Assembly: GCF_902364365.1 (NCBI RefSeq)
Contig: NZ_CABJDN010000006.1
Coordinates: 62,001 to 126,000 of the forward strand
DNA: 64,000 nt
Origin: Bacteroides intestinalis
Lineage (GTDB): Bacteria; Bacteroidota; Bacteroidia; Bacteroidales; Bacteroidaceae
Reading direction: 5' to 3'
The notes under the pieces were generated by a model, which saw only the letters and a list, made by a program, of their open reading frames with translations, ran no database searches and was not told the origin of the DNA. Both the position numbers and the translations under genes were made by a program. The first letter of the stretch is position 1. Each line of letters starts with the position of its first letter. This document shows positions 54,337-63,588 of this stretch, one piece after another.

Positions 54337-56640
54337 TTATATGTTTTTCTGTAGTGAAAGAGTATAAGTTACACCTTTCTCTGTAGGAAAAGAGTACATA
54401 TTTTCATCGTCTGTAGTTACTTTCACTGTACTTCCATCTATACTTTTCACTGCTTCAATTCGGGAGCTCGGAGAATAAATACGGCAGATGCTTCCTGCTC
54501 CGGACTGTATGGAGCAGGTTGTAAGTCTTGCTTTCTCCCATTCAAAAGTAAAGGTAAAATTGCCTTCTGCACGCAATCCTTTTACGTAGCCCGATTTCCA
54601 TGCTGTAGGCAATGCCGGTAGTAACTGTATAAATCCCTGATGGCTTTGCAACAACATCTCAGTAATACCCGCAGTGGCACCAAAATTACCATCTATTTGG
54701 AAAGGTGGGTGAGAATCAAGCAAGTTTTCATAAACTCCTCCTTTATCATTATCCATACTAATAACAGTCATAGTTGAAAGACTGAGTGCTGATTTGAGTA
54801 GGCGATAGGCATGATCTCCATCCAGTAAACGTGCCCAGAAAGCTATTTTCCAAGCACGGCTCCATCCTGTCCCTAAATCTCCACGCGATTCTAATGTCTT
54901 CTTGGCTGCATCGACATATTCCATGTTTTGCAGATTGGATATTTGATTTCCTGGATAAAGGGCGATCAACTGAGATAAGTGTCGGTGTTGATTGCCTAAG
55001 GTATCAAGTTGTTGTTTATCTTCTTTCCATTCACGAATTTGTCCCCAGGGACCTATTGTAACACCATTGTCCAATTGATTGAATTTAGACGTCAGTTCAA
55101 TGACAAAATCCTCATCTATCGGAATTTTTGCTTCCTGCAAAGCCTGCACAGCCTCCGTTGTTTCACTGAAAAGTTGCCAGATAAGTTGCTGTGCATATGC
55201 AACGCCATCTTCCCAGGGGCCTTGTTCAGGAGACCATTCGTTCGGAGCAACAAGAGTACCGTCAGCTATCGGTATCAATCGGTCGAACCAGTACTCGCAT
55301 GCGCTGCGCATTACAGGAAAGGCGATAGTGCTCAAATAATCCATATCCAATGTATAGGCATAATGTTGCCACAGATGCATGCAATACCAGGCATTGGCCG
55401 GTCGGTTGATGTTCCAGTCTGTATATCCGAATATATTACTTTGGGTTTTGATAGTCCAACCTCTGAGTCCTTCACTGCGTGCCAGTTGTTGCCAACTGCC
55501 ATCCGGACGTTGAGCTTCAGTAGCAATGTATTGAAGGAAGGGTTGGTGACACTCTGTAAGATTACAATTCTCAGCCGACCAGTAATTCATTTGTATATTG
55601 ATGTTACTGTGAATATCACATTGCCAAGGCGGAGTATTATTGCTGTTCCAAATACCTTGCAGATTATTAGGCAAATTCATTCCACGTGAAGAAGATAACA
55701 TCAGATAACGTCCATACTGGAAGTAGAGCATATCCAGATAGAGAGATTCTTTATGTGAGCGTACCAGTTCATCGGTAGGAATAGTGGGTAGTTCTGCATT
55801 CAAGTCCAGTTGTACCCGGCTAAAGAGTGGACGATAGTCATTGAGATGTGCGGCTTTTAACTCTTCGTAATTTTTAGTAGTGGCCTGCTGCAAGCTATTG
55901 GTCAGCCGACTGTGCAATTGTTCTGCTGTTTCAGTTACGTAAGTAGCAGAAGAAAGATCGAAATTCGTGGCTGCAACCAATAGAAGTGTGACTGCATCAG
56001 CTTCTTCGACGCTCAGTTTATCTGAATCGGAGATTAAAGTTCCTCCTTCATTAAGTACTTTCAGTTGTGCTTCGTAGGAAAGTAAGTCTAAATTTCCATG
56101 TAAAAAAATGGAGCTTTTATCTACTTTCAAGTGAGTTCCGGGGCGTGCATCACTTAGGCTAACTGTAAGATTGAGCTTCCCTTTACTTCCAGGAGTACTC
56201 AGGCGCATAACTATCGCTTTGTCTGGATAGCTGACGAAATATTCCCGGAGATATTGCACACCATTCTGCTGATAACTGACTGTACCGATGGCATCATCCA
56301 ATGAGAGTTCGCGACGATACTCTGTTGCTATGCTGTCCTGATTCTTGAAATCAATATATAGGTCACCAAAGCTTTGGTAGGCACCACGTTCAGTAGTGCT
56401 CCCTGTCCATAATGTCTTTTCATTGAACTGTATTTGCTCGTGTGCCACACCACCGAAGAACATGGCTCCCAATTCTCCATTACCGATGGGCAAAGCAGAT
56501 GTCATCCAGTTTGTAGCAGGGTGTGCGTACCACAACTTCAGGGTTACCGGTTGCGTTTTAGTGCAAGAAATCAAAGTAAACACAATCCATATAAAAAGGA
56601 TTGGAAAGCCTATAAAAGAAAATAACTTGTTCTGTATCAT
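54337..56640 (-). CDS. GH95 alpha-L-fucosidase / alpha-L-galactosidase, lipoprotein
   Basis: This 767-aa enzyme has a signal with lipobox (VFTLISC). The N-terminal beta domain has NGELGAMFFGG and QFNEKTLWTGS. The (alpha/alpha)6 barrel has INIQMNYWSAENCNL, WSPEQGPWEDG and the family-typical FQIDGNFGATAGITEMLL, whose Asp is the proposed acid. GH95 removes alpha-1,2-L-fucose or alpha-L-galactose with inversion, from xyloglucan, pectin or host-type glycans. Length is normal. It is co-transcribed with the GH28-like gene and is preceded by a broken F5/8C domain. Confidence 0.9.
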   Translation of the reverse strand: MIQNKLFSFIGFPILFIWIVFTLISCTKTQPVTLKLWYAHPATNWMTSALPIGNGELGAMFFGGVAHEQIQFNEKTLWTGSTTERGAYQSFGDLYIDFKNQDSIATEYRRELSLDDAIGTVSYQQNGVQYLREYFVSYPDKAIVMRLSTPGSKGKLNLTVSLSDARPGTHLKVDKSSIFLHGNLDLLSYEAQLKVLNEGGTLISDSDKLSVEEADAVTLLLVAATNFDLSSATYVTETAEQLHSRLTNSLQQATTKNYEELKAAHLNDYRPLFSRVQLDLNAELPTIPTDELVRSHKESLYLDMLYFQYGRYLMLSSSRGMNLPNNLQGIWNSNNTPPWQCDIHSNINIQMNYWSAENCNLTECHQPFLQYIATEAQRPDGSWQQLARSEGLRGWTIKTQSNIFGYTDWNINRPANAWYCMHLWQHYAYTLDMDYLSTIAFPVMRSACEYWFDRLIPIADGTLVAPNEWSPEQGPWEDGVAYAQQLIWQLFSETTEAVQALQEAKIPIDEDFVIELTSKFNQLDNGVTIGPWGQIREWKEDKQQLDTLGNQHRHLSQLIALYPGNQISNLQNMEYVDAAKKTLESRGDLGTGWSRAWKIAFWARLLDGDHAYRLLKSALSLSTMTVISMDNDKGGVYENLLDSHPPFQIDGNFGATAGITEMLLQSHQGFIQLLPALPTAWKSGYVKGLRAEGNFTFTFEWEKARLTTCSIQSGAGSICRIYSPSSRIEAVKSIDGSTVKVTTDDENMYSFPTEKGVTYTLSLQKNI

Positions 56641-56660
56641 GAAATATTACTTTATTATTT

Positions 56661-57098
56661 TTATTCGCGTACAATTCCTTTCACAATGACCTCGGAAATG
56701 GCAGCAGGCGATTTCTCAGAGAAGCGGATACGTACAAAACGTGCATTTACTGATTATTTCTTAAAAGATAACAAGACTTGCTGTACGCTTTTGGTTGTAT
56801 TCTGTTTGTCTGATACGGTAAGCCATTGTTGTTTGTCATCTGAAATATCTACAGTATAGCAATATACGGCAGACGAAGGAAAAACAATCTGGATTTCATG
56901 CAAAGTTAGGCTTTTTTCTGTATCCAGTATCCAGTAAGGAGCCGTATCTTTTTCAGCATCTTGCCAAAAGGTTACCAGATTGCCATCCGCAGCCAATCCC
57001 ACTGCTTGTCCTTCGTGGTAACTGCTTGCAAAAGTCGGATTATTTCGTTCAAAAGTTTGTATGCTCTTTTCTTGTTTTGTACGGACATATTTTTTTTA
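56661..57098 (-). pseudogene. Broken F5/8-type C (CBM32-like) domain, remnant of a GH43 fusion
   Basis: Directly after the GH43 stop TGA and a second stop TAA (57096-57098), the same reading frame continues: KKYVRTKQEKSIQTF, NPTFASSYHEGQAVGLAADG and VTFWQDAEKDTAPYWILD, a discoidin/F5-8C fold. It stops at 56754. The final strand of the domain, NARFVRIRFSEKSPAAISEV, is encoded in another frame and ends at TAA 56661-56663. So the domain is intact in content but split by tandem stops before it and one frameshift inside it. A GTG at 57002 could start an 82-aa fragment, but this would lack the first strands. Confidence 0.75.
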
Positions 57099-58565
57099 TC
57101 ACTTCGGTACTATTGCATAGTGGAATTGCCTGAATCCCGCATTTCCTTTGCCGGCGGAAAGCAATCCGATGCGCAACGCATAGAAGCCTTTATAATTGTT
57201 ATGATGCAGTTGGGAGACATCTATATTCTCGGCTAAAGTGTTCCATTCTTTACCGTCTTTGCTGACCATAACCCGCATGATGTTTCCCTGATTTTGAATT
57301 TTGGCAAAGAAGCGTTTGCCTATCTTGTTGGGAAGTCCGAAGCTCTTCTCTGCATTTTGATGGATGGTAAAGCTTTTTCCGTCAGAGGTGATTCCGGCGT
57401 AAGCTTTTTCATTGTAATAGAGAATCAGACCGGCTGTATTTCCATTTCCTGTGTTTATCTCCACCTCTGTTTCATAATTCTTGTCTTCAACGGTAGCCAG
57501 CAGAAGGCGGGCATTGGCGGGAGTTTTTCCTTTGGCATTCATCCACAGTGTTTGTTGTTCGAATGTCAGGGATTGGGGAGCATATTCTTTCCAGAATGTC
57601 CATTGCAGTCCGAGATCCGGCCCATTGAAATCATCAGATAATTCTAAACCATGTTTGATTTTCTGTTTGGGAGTGATCGGGGTAGCTGTCGACTTGGTGC
57701 GATACCAGCCATCCTGTGTCCATTCAATCGGTTCGATAAGCGTGGAACGTCCCAGAGTGTGATACCCTTTTGCATACGCATGATATACAATCCACCAGTT
57801 GCCGTTTACATCGTCAATCAGTGTACCGTGTCCCTTCGACCACCAGTTATCCGTTGCACTGTAAGTATGTACCACCGGATTATAAGGAGAATTTTCCCAT
57901 GGTCCTGTGATATTCTTCGAACGGGCGGAAACCACCATGTGGCTGGTTGCCGGACCTGCTGTTCCTCCCTGGGCGGAAGTCATGTAATAGTAGCCGTCTC
58001 GGTAATTCAGTTTGGGCGATTCCAGACACATGCATTCCGTATCCCATTCTTTGGGATATATCCAACCCTCATATACCTGTTTCTTTTCTCCGATGGTGCC
58101 CAGTCCGTCGTTTGTCAACTGAATTACTTCTCCTTCGTTCACATATAAGTAGCGGTTTCCGTTCTCATCGGCAATGTGCCCCGGATCTATGCCACGTACT
58201 TTTAGGTCGATCGGTTTGCTCCACGGACCTTTGATGTCATTGGCCCAGATTACCCAGTTGGTACCTCCTGCGGGATAATAAATGTAGTATTTCCCTTTAT
58301 ATTTCAACAGATCGGGAGCCATGGCAGAGCCCTCGTATTCCGGCATTACCCGACATACAGGTTCCCAGTTCATCAAATCCTGGGAGTGCCAGATCAGGAA
58401 TCCCGGTGCATAATAGAAAGGTGAATGAGTCATGTAATAATCCTCCCCGTCGCGCATGATGGAGGGGTCGGGATAATCGCCCGGTAAGATTGCTTTCGGA
58501 TATTCCTGTGCATCCATCCGGGATACCATCAGGGCCAGAAAAATAAAGAATAAAAGTTGTTTCAT
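57099..58565 (-). CDS. GH43 glycoside hydrolase with C-terminal beta-sandwich (possibly truncated)
   Basis: The 488-aa exported enzyme has a signal peptide (1-20, ending SRMDAQ). The GH43 propeller has the base D33 in GDYPDPSIMRDG, a middle Asp in RGIDPGHIADENG and the proton donor in ECMCLESPKLNYRDGYYY. KGHGTLIDDVNGNWWIVYHAY follows. A concanavalin-A-like domain (about 300-485; SDDFNGPDLGLQWTFW) ends at AIVPK. Two stops in tandem then cut off an F5/8C domain that continues in the same frame, so the ancestral protein was probably about 145 residues longer. The propeller and sandwich are complete, so the enzyme may still work without its binding module. Confidence 0.88.
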   Translation of the reverse strand: MKQLLFFIFLALMVSRMDAQEYPKAILPGDYPDPSIMRDGEDYYMTHSPFYYAPGFLIWHSQDLMNWEPVCRVMPEYEGSAMAPDLLKYKGKYYIYYPAGGTNWVIWANDIKGPWSKPIDLKVRGIDPGHIADENGNRYLYVNEGEVIQLTNDGLGTIGEKKQVYEGWIYPKEWDTECMCLESPKLNYRDGYYYMTSAQGGTAGPATSHMVVSARSKNITGPWENSPYNPVVHTYSATDNWWSKGHGTLIDDVNGNWWIVYHAYAKGYHTLGRSTLIEPIEWTQDGWYRTKSTATPITPKQKIKHGLELSDDFNGPDLGLQWTFWKEYAPQSLTFEQQTLWMNAKGKTPANARLLLATVEDKNYETEVEINTGNGNTAGLILYYNEKAYAGITSDGKSFTIHQNAEKSFGLPNKIGKRFFAKIQNQGNIMRVMVSKDGKEWNTLAENIDVSQLHHNNYKGFYALRIGLLSAGKGNAGFRQFHYAIVPK

Positions 58566-58738
58566 GATATTTATATTACCTTTTTATCTGGAATTACTTG
58601 TACGCTTCCTTTTATGTAAATACGAACTAAAGATAAATAACACTCATTCTGTTCCTGATATCATAATTGTAAATGTAAAATGAGTGATATGTTTACTTGA
58701 TTCGTACTATATTGAAACCATCCATGATAAATACTATG
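58566..58738. promoter_or_regulatory. Divergent promoter region of GH43 and heparinase-type lyase genes
   Basis: The two genes diverge over 173 bp, so both promoters lie here. On the minus strand TATCTTTA (58628-58635) is one base off the -7 consensus. The element GTAAATACGA (58616-58625), with TTCGTACTAT (58701-58710) on the plus strand, resembles the TCGTATT-type motif seen upstream of other genes in this cluster. Confidence 0.45.
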
Positions 58739-61700
58739 ATGAAAAAGATATTATTGATAGTGGCGTATAGCTTGATTGTTTTATATGTAGCTGCCCAAAG
58801 TACATTGCCCGAAAGATATGTACCGTATATTGTAGACGTAGTTTATACATCGAACTACCCTGTTCAAGCCAGTGGAAAAGGAAAGGCTTTCATTTACCGG
58901 ATGAAAGCGGATACCGTTCCGCAGTTGCTGGTTGTGCAGTATTCCGGCGAGAATAAACCCGGAAAAGGGGAGAATTTCTTATTTAATATATCTGTCAATG
59001 ATACCCTCTTGTATACCGAAGGGCTCAACCGTAACCGGCATGGACTATTTGAAGTGGTATATCCCATTCCGGCGGAAGCGTTGAAGAATGGGACTTCTGC
59101 ACTTGTCCGCTTTGAAGCATATGATCAGTCGGCATCTATAGGCGAGATTTATGCAGTTGCCATTGTCCGCCAAAAGCTGAAGACCGGTTTATTTGCTGAT
59201 AAACAGAATTGGCAAGGGGTTACAAACGATTGGACTTGTACCTCCGACGGAACTTTTATCTATACGGAGCCTGATGGCCCCCGACATCCATATACTGACA
59301 ATTCCGTGATCGATCTGATGTCTTATTATGGTCTTGAACTTAATCTGAAGTTATCCGGCACAGACGATATACCCGTTGAAATACTTGTTTCAAGCAATGC
59401 CTTGAAGCTCGGAAAACCGGAAAAAAAGGACAATCCGTTTGATACCCGCAAAGTCCGGTTAACCTTGCAAAAACAAAAGAATGGCGACGGCAGATTATTC
59501 GTACCTTTCTCTGTCTTTGATACTCCGAAAGCCTCACAGAGCACTATACGGCGGATCAAATCCATTGCTGTTCGTCTTGCTGGAAAGCATGGCGGTAAAG
59601 TGAAATTACTTTCTACCCGTCTGGTAGAAGGAAACTCGGTGAAGGTAACAGCCGACTCTTATTCCAAATCGGGAGAAGCTGGAGAAACAGTTATTTATCC
59701 GGTATGGATTACTAATTGTGAATCAAAATCACAAACAGTTTCTTTTTCCATTCCTAAATATGGTTGGGAAGCTTTTCCGGTTACAGTAGAACCGGCACAA
59801 ATAGAGTTGGCACCGGGTGAGAAACGGAAAGTGGAATTACAGGTGGTGGTACCGCCGGGTATTCCCGCCGGAGGCCGTGAAAAACAGGTACTACAGATTT
59901 TGCCTGCTGCCAATCCTGCTGCTGTGCAGACATCAACGTTTACCACTTTGCGTAGTATGCCGCATCCGTTTACAATCCATACGACGGAAGGATGGGAAGA
60001 AGTTCGCGCAAAAGCGGAAAAATATGACTGGGCTATGGAGAGCAAAAAACGTTATGTGCAGGATGCAGAACGTTGGGGAGTGCCCTTGCGTCCTCTTTAT
60101 GCTGCTAACAGCGACGGTATTCCTTATTTATGTGCAACCACTCATGAGCACGGTCTGATGAATAATGCCATCGCATGGCAGTTGACACGTAAAACGGAAT
60201 TTGCCCATAAGGTAAAGCAATTCCTGCTGATGATCAGCGATTATCAGACCGGCTTTCCGTTAACCCGAAAAGCTTCCAACCAGGCAAGTGTACAGGAAGG
60301 GCACTTCTTTCAGCATCTGGCGCAGGCTTATGATCTGATTATGGATGCCAACATCCTGAACGCACAGGAAAAAGCTCAGATAGAACACACCTTCCGGCTT
60401 TACATCGACCAATATCTGCGTTATAAATCAACGGGCGGAGCCAACTGGGCGGTTTCCCAACTGACGGGAGTCTTCTTCTGTGCTTTGGTCATGCAGGATT
60501 TCAACTTGGTGGATGAAGTGCTTTATGCGCCTTCCTGCCTGCTGGATAAGTTCCGTACTTATACAATGCCCGATGGATGGTGGTACGAGTGTACAGTCAG
60601 TTATAACCTTTGGGTAGCGAGCGAATATATACAAATAGGGTTAGCATTGAATCCTTTCGGATATTCCCTGCTGACGGAAAAGTTTCCCGTTGATTATAAT
60701 CTTACCCCCGAGTATGAGAAAGTCGGGGCCAATGAGCGTGAAGACAGCCGTAATCTTCATCATGGACACAGTTTTCGTATTCGCGGTCCTATCCACCAGC
60801 CTTATGTCACTATCAAAATGATGTCGGATGCTCTTCTGCCTTTCCTCGATTACCGGGGCTGGATATTCGGAATCAATGACGCCACCGAACGCGAAGTGGG
60901 TGGTGATAGTTTCGAGATGGCATACTATGCTTTCCGTGATCCGCGCTATGCCGCTTTTATACGGATGTCTCCCAAACGGAATGATTTGATTTATGGAGTA
61001 CCCGAGTTGCCCGAGGTAGAGTCGGGAGATGTCCGGGGAACTTATGCTGACAATGCGGGAGCGTTGATGTTGCGTTCCACCCAGAAGGAGCCGCGCGAAA
61101 AGATACAGGCCGTTTTGAAGTACGGAACACACGGTGGCTATCACGGACATTTCGACCGTACTGCCATGCTTTCACTGATGCGTTACGGGCGTAGTTTCTA
61201 CAATCCGGAGATGGTGTGGTACAGCTATGCTCCCTATATGTATAATTTCTATGTACAGAGCAGTATCTCCAAAAATATGGTTACCGTTGATCTGAAACAG
61301 CAGGAAGCCGATGATAGTAAGCGTAGCCTGTTCCATACGGGTGATTTATTTCAGGCCGGTTGTGTAGAGGGAACAGCAGCATGGAGTTATCCCGCTTATG
61401 GTGGACTGCGGCACAGTATGCGTGGACCGAGGGATTTCAAAGAAAAAACAGAGTGGGAAGCCCGTTATTTCCCCACACCCGAAAAGCATCCCGGCTTCGG
61501 AGTGCTGACAGGATTTACCGAACCTATTTTCCAACGCAGACTGATGGTTGTGACGGACGATTATGTGGTTCTTGCAGATTATGACAAAAGTACCGGGAAC
61601 AAGCAACACCGCTTCGATCTTCTTTTCCAGATAAAAGGCTTGTTAGGATTGTCTGCCGATAAGAAAGAGTTCATTTCCCATCAGGCACAATTGGATACCG

Positions 61701-62629
61701 ATGCCCTGAGTGCCGCACCGTTAGTGACTGATATCAATCAATATTTCGTAACCGGAACTCTGAAAGCCAGCTTCCTGACTAAATTCGGCCCCGAAGCTGA
61801 TAACCGGGGCACGCGTATGTATGGTGAGCCGGGCTATCTCTACATGGATATTTATAATGCCTGGCCCAATACCCAACGGATTGCTTACACCGGACGTGCT
61901 CCCGAGGATCACGGAACGCAGCGCAACCTGAAGTACACGGTAGAGGGAGATGGTAAACTACTTGCCGAAGGCAGTTTCGGTGCCTGGATTCTGGGCGAAG
62001 GAAAGGTGGATGTTGATATTACGGGTATCCGGAAACTAACTCTGTCCTCCGCCACTCAACATGCCAACCGTTCTAAAACTCTGTTCTGGGCAGAAGCCAT
62101 TCTGGAAACGAAAGACGGTAAACAAATTCGCCTTGCCGATCTTCCGGTTGTCAAGGATAACGTGCAGGAGAATCCTTTTGGGAATACTCGGGATTATGCC
62201 GATGGCCGCATCAATATCAGTGGAGAGAACTACAGTTGGGGGCTTCCTGCCGAACCAATGAATGCAGGTTTTGAAACTCCTGCTCAATATACTTTTGATT
62301 TGGATGGGCTTCAGGCCGTCCGTCTGAAAACAGTTATCGGTGGAGATTATCCTCTGGGTGATGAGGCTGAAAGGCGCATTACTTTCGGAGTGCGCATGGA
62401 CGCTGCTCAGGTTCGTTACCTGACTGTCATAGAGCCTTTTGAAAAAGAGAATAGCGTACAGTCTGTATTTGCTCCTTCGGCAGATGAACTGATTGTAATA
62501 CTGAAGGATGGCAGGGAACAACGGTTCTATTTTGCAGGAATGGAAGAGGAGGGAGGTGCACCTACCGTAAAGATGGAAGAATGGAAAGAAGGTGTGCTGC
62601 TGCGTGAAGAACATACAGTATGTGATTAA
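58739..62629 (+). CDS. Large heparinase II/III-type polysaccharide lyase with NPCBM-like and NEW3-like domains
   Basis: The product is 1296 aa from ATG 58739; the ATG at 58697 would add 14 residues before the signal peptide (MKKILLIVAYSLIVLYVAAQ). The N-terminal 310 residues are beta-rich, with an NPCBM-like domain about 150-310. An Ig-like NEW3/alpha-galactosidase-associated domain follows (about 320-400; VTVEPAQIELAPGEKRKVEL). An alpha/alpha-toroid (about 430-740; GGANWAVSQLTGVFF; RNLHHGHSFRIRG) leads into the heparinase II/III beta-sandwich with THGGYHGHFDRTAMLSLMRYG (H at about 798-804) and tail domains. Such proteins beta-eliminate uronic acid polymers, giving the product that GH88 uses. 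The PL family number is not assignable by eye. Confidence 0.82.
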   Translation: MKKILLIVAYSLIVLYVAAQSTLPERYVPYIVDVVYTSNYPVQASGKGKAFIYRMKADTVPQLLVVQYSGENKPGKGENFLFNISVNDTLLYTEGLNRNRHGLFEVVYPIPAEALKNGTSALVRFEAYDQSASIGEIYAVAIVRQKLKTGLFADKQNWQGVTNDWTCTSDGTFIYTEPDGPRHPYTDNSVIDLMSYYGLELNLKLSGTDDIPVEILVSSNALKLGKPEKKDNPFDTRKVRLTLQKQKNGDGRLFVPFSVFDTPKASQSTIRRIKSIAVRLAGKHGGKVKLLSTRLVEGNSVKVTADSYSKSGEAGETVIYPVWITNCESKSQTVSFSIPKYGWEAFPVTVEPAQIELAPGEKRKVELQVVVPPGIPAGGREKQVLQILPAANPAAVQTSTFTTLRSMPHPFTIHTTEGWEEVRAKAEKYDWAMESKKRYVQDAERWGVPLRPLYAANSDGIPYLCATTHEHGLMNNAIAWQLTRKTEFAHKVKQFLLMISDYQTGFPLTRKASNQASVQEGHFFQHLAQAYDLIMDANILNAQEKAQIEHTFRLYIDQYLRYKSTGGANWAVSQLTGVFFCALVMQDFNLVDEVLYAPSCLLDKFRTYTMPDGWWYECTVSYNLWVASEYIQIGLALNPFGYSLLTEKFPVDYNLTPEYEKVGANEREDSRNLHHGHSFRIRGPIHQPYVTIKMMSDALLPFLDYRGWIFGINDATEREVGGDSFEMAYYAFRDPRYAAFIRMSPKRNDLIYGVPELPEVESGDVRGTYADNAGALMLRSTQKEPREKIQAVLKYGTHGGYHGHFDRTAMLSLMRYGRSFYNPEMVWYSYAPYMYNFYVQSSISKNMVTVDLKQQEADDSKRSLFHTGDLFQAGCVEGTAAWSYPAYGGLRHSMRGPRDFKEKTEWEARYFPTPEKHPGFGVLTGFTEPIFQRRLMVVTDDYVVLADYDKSTGNKQHRFDLLFQIKGLLGLSADKKEFISHQAQLDTDALSAAPLVTDINQYFVTGTLKASFLTKFGPEADNRGTRMYGEPGYLYMDIYNAWPNTQRIAYTGRAPEDHGTQRNLKYTVEGDGKLLAEGSFGAWILGEGKVDVDITGIRKLTLSSATQHANRSKTLFWAEAILETKDGKQIRLADLPVVKDNVQENPFGNTRDYADGRINISGENYSWGLPAEPMNAGFETPAQYTFDLDGLQAVRLKTVIGGDYPLGDEAERRITFGVRMDAAQVRYLTVIEPFEKENSVQSVFAPSADELIVILKDGREQRFYFAGMEEEGGAPTVKMEEWKEGVLLREEHTVCD

Positions 62630-62634
62630 AAAAA

Positions 62635-62665
62635 GAATACGGAGTTCATCACGAGCTCCGTATTC
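62635..62665 (+). terminator. Terminator of the lyase gene
   Basis: GAATACGGAG (62635-62644) and CTCCGTATTC (62656-62665) are perfect inverse copies with an 11-nt loop, 5 bp after the stop codon. It lies between convergent genes. Confidence 0.8.
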
Positions 62666-62704
62666 ATAAGATGAAAAGGATTGTAAAAACGGGGTATATA
62701 TTGG

Positions 62705-63232
62705 TTAGATGAGGGCTTTGTTCTTTTTCGTGACAAACAAGTGGCAGAGGGAAGACCAAAATCTCCCTTTCTCAAGCTTCATGTTCTTGCAATCTTTCAT
62801 TATGTTCTCGTGATTTTCCATCATGTTCTCATAATCTTCTATCATTTTCTTATGTAACGCGAGGATTTCATTGGTATAATTCATCAACTTTTTAAAATTC
62901 TCTTCCAACTCAGCTTCCCGTTGGGTGTGATAATCATTGATCTCAAATAAACAGTTGTTGATTTTTTCTAAGCGTGCTCTCTCCTGATAGAGCCAACTCA
63001 AGTGCTCTTTTCGCACTCTCACCATAATAGCATCATCTGGACAAGATTTTAGTGAGTTAAATTCAAGAGCCTTGTCAAGTTCGTCAGTATCTACTAACGG
63101 ATTCTCGTCTTCGTAAGGTTCTGTGTCTATAGAAGAACATGTCAAATAACGGAGCCTGATCCATTCGTGGATTTGCTCTTCCGGTATGCCGTATTTTTCG
63201 GCTACTGATTTTATAGATACCCAATTAGCCAT
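62705..63232 (-). CDS. HTH (MerR/excisionase-like) coiled-coil protein
   Basis: The 175-aa product begins with a helix-turn-helix-like segment (MANWVSIKSVAEKYGIPEEQ, then IHEWIRLRYLTC) as in the winged helix of MerR or excisionase proteins. A short acidic linker, a basic patch (MVRVRKEHLSWLYQERARLE) and a long coiled coil (about 95-160) with the near-repeats EDYENMMENHENIMKDCKNM follow. There is no signal peptide. It might be a DNA-binding regulator that oligomerises through the coil; I cannot name a family. The transcript probably starts about 250 bp upstream. Confidence 0.7.
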   Translation of the reverse strand: MANWVSIKSVAEKYGIPEEQIHEWIRLRYLTCSSIDTEPYEDENPLVDTDELDKALEFNSLKSCPDDAIMVRVRKEHLSWLYQERARLEKINNCLFEINDYHTQREAELEENFKKLMNYTNEILALHKKMIEDYENMMENHENIMKDCKNMKLEKGRFWSSLCHLFVTKKNKALI

Positions 63233-63483
63233 ATAGTGTTTGATTATAAGTTTTAAATCAATCCCTATACGGCTATAATGGTTTTATATTATAAAGGTAC
63301 GGGGCGTTACACCTTCCCTACCAGTAGGTATGTGGATACCTCTAAAAATAGGAAGAGTAAGCCCGTACCAATAATTGATACAGGCTACGCTCATCCGGTT
63401 TTTTAGTTAAATTTCCACATTTTACTGGTACCGGAAGAGGACATGCAAGATATATAATATACCACATGTCGCGTGTTCTGTTG
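63233..63483 (-). other. Long structured leader of the HTH/coiled-coil gene
   Basis: About 250 bp without a gene separate the -7 box at 63484 from the ATG at 63232. A perfect 6-bp hairpin AGGTAT-GTGG-ATACCT (63326-63341) is present, and GCCCGTACCAA at 63361-63371 echoes the edge of the palindrome at 40019. Further short dyads may form an untranslated regulatory structure. Confidence 0.4.
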
Positions 63484-63491
63484 CAAAGATA
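63484..63491 (-). promoter_or_regulatory. -7 box for the HTH/coiled-coil gene
   Basis: The minus strand reads TATCTTTG, a perfect -7 match. ATTG (complement of 63511-63514) lies 19 bp upstream as a near -33 element. Confidence 0.55.
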
Positions 63492-63588
63492 CGTTTTTTT
63501 CACAATCCAACAATGAAAACATAGATTTGTTTCACTATTCTGCTAATTATTTTTATTTGGCAAATAGAATTCTGTTTGGGTTTTAGTT

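Noticed and set aside
49604..62629. Canonical polysaccharide utilisation locus with its own SusC/SusD
   Set aside because: No SusC or SusD gene lies in this cluster; the pair at 34361-39397 is separated by the queuosine operon and a kinase and belongs with GH18.
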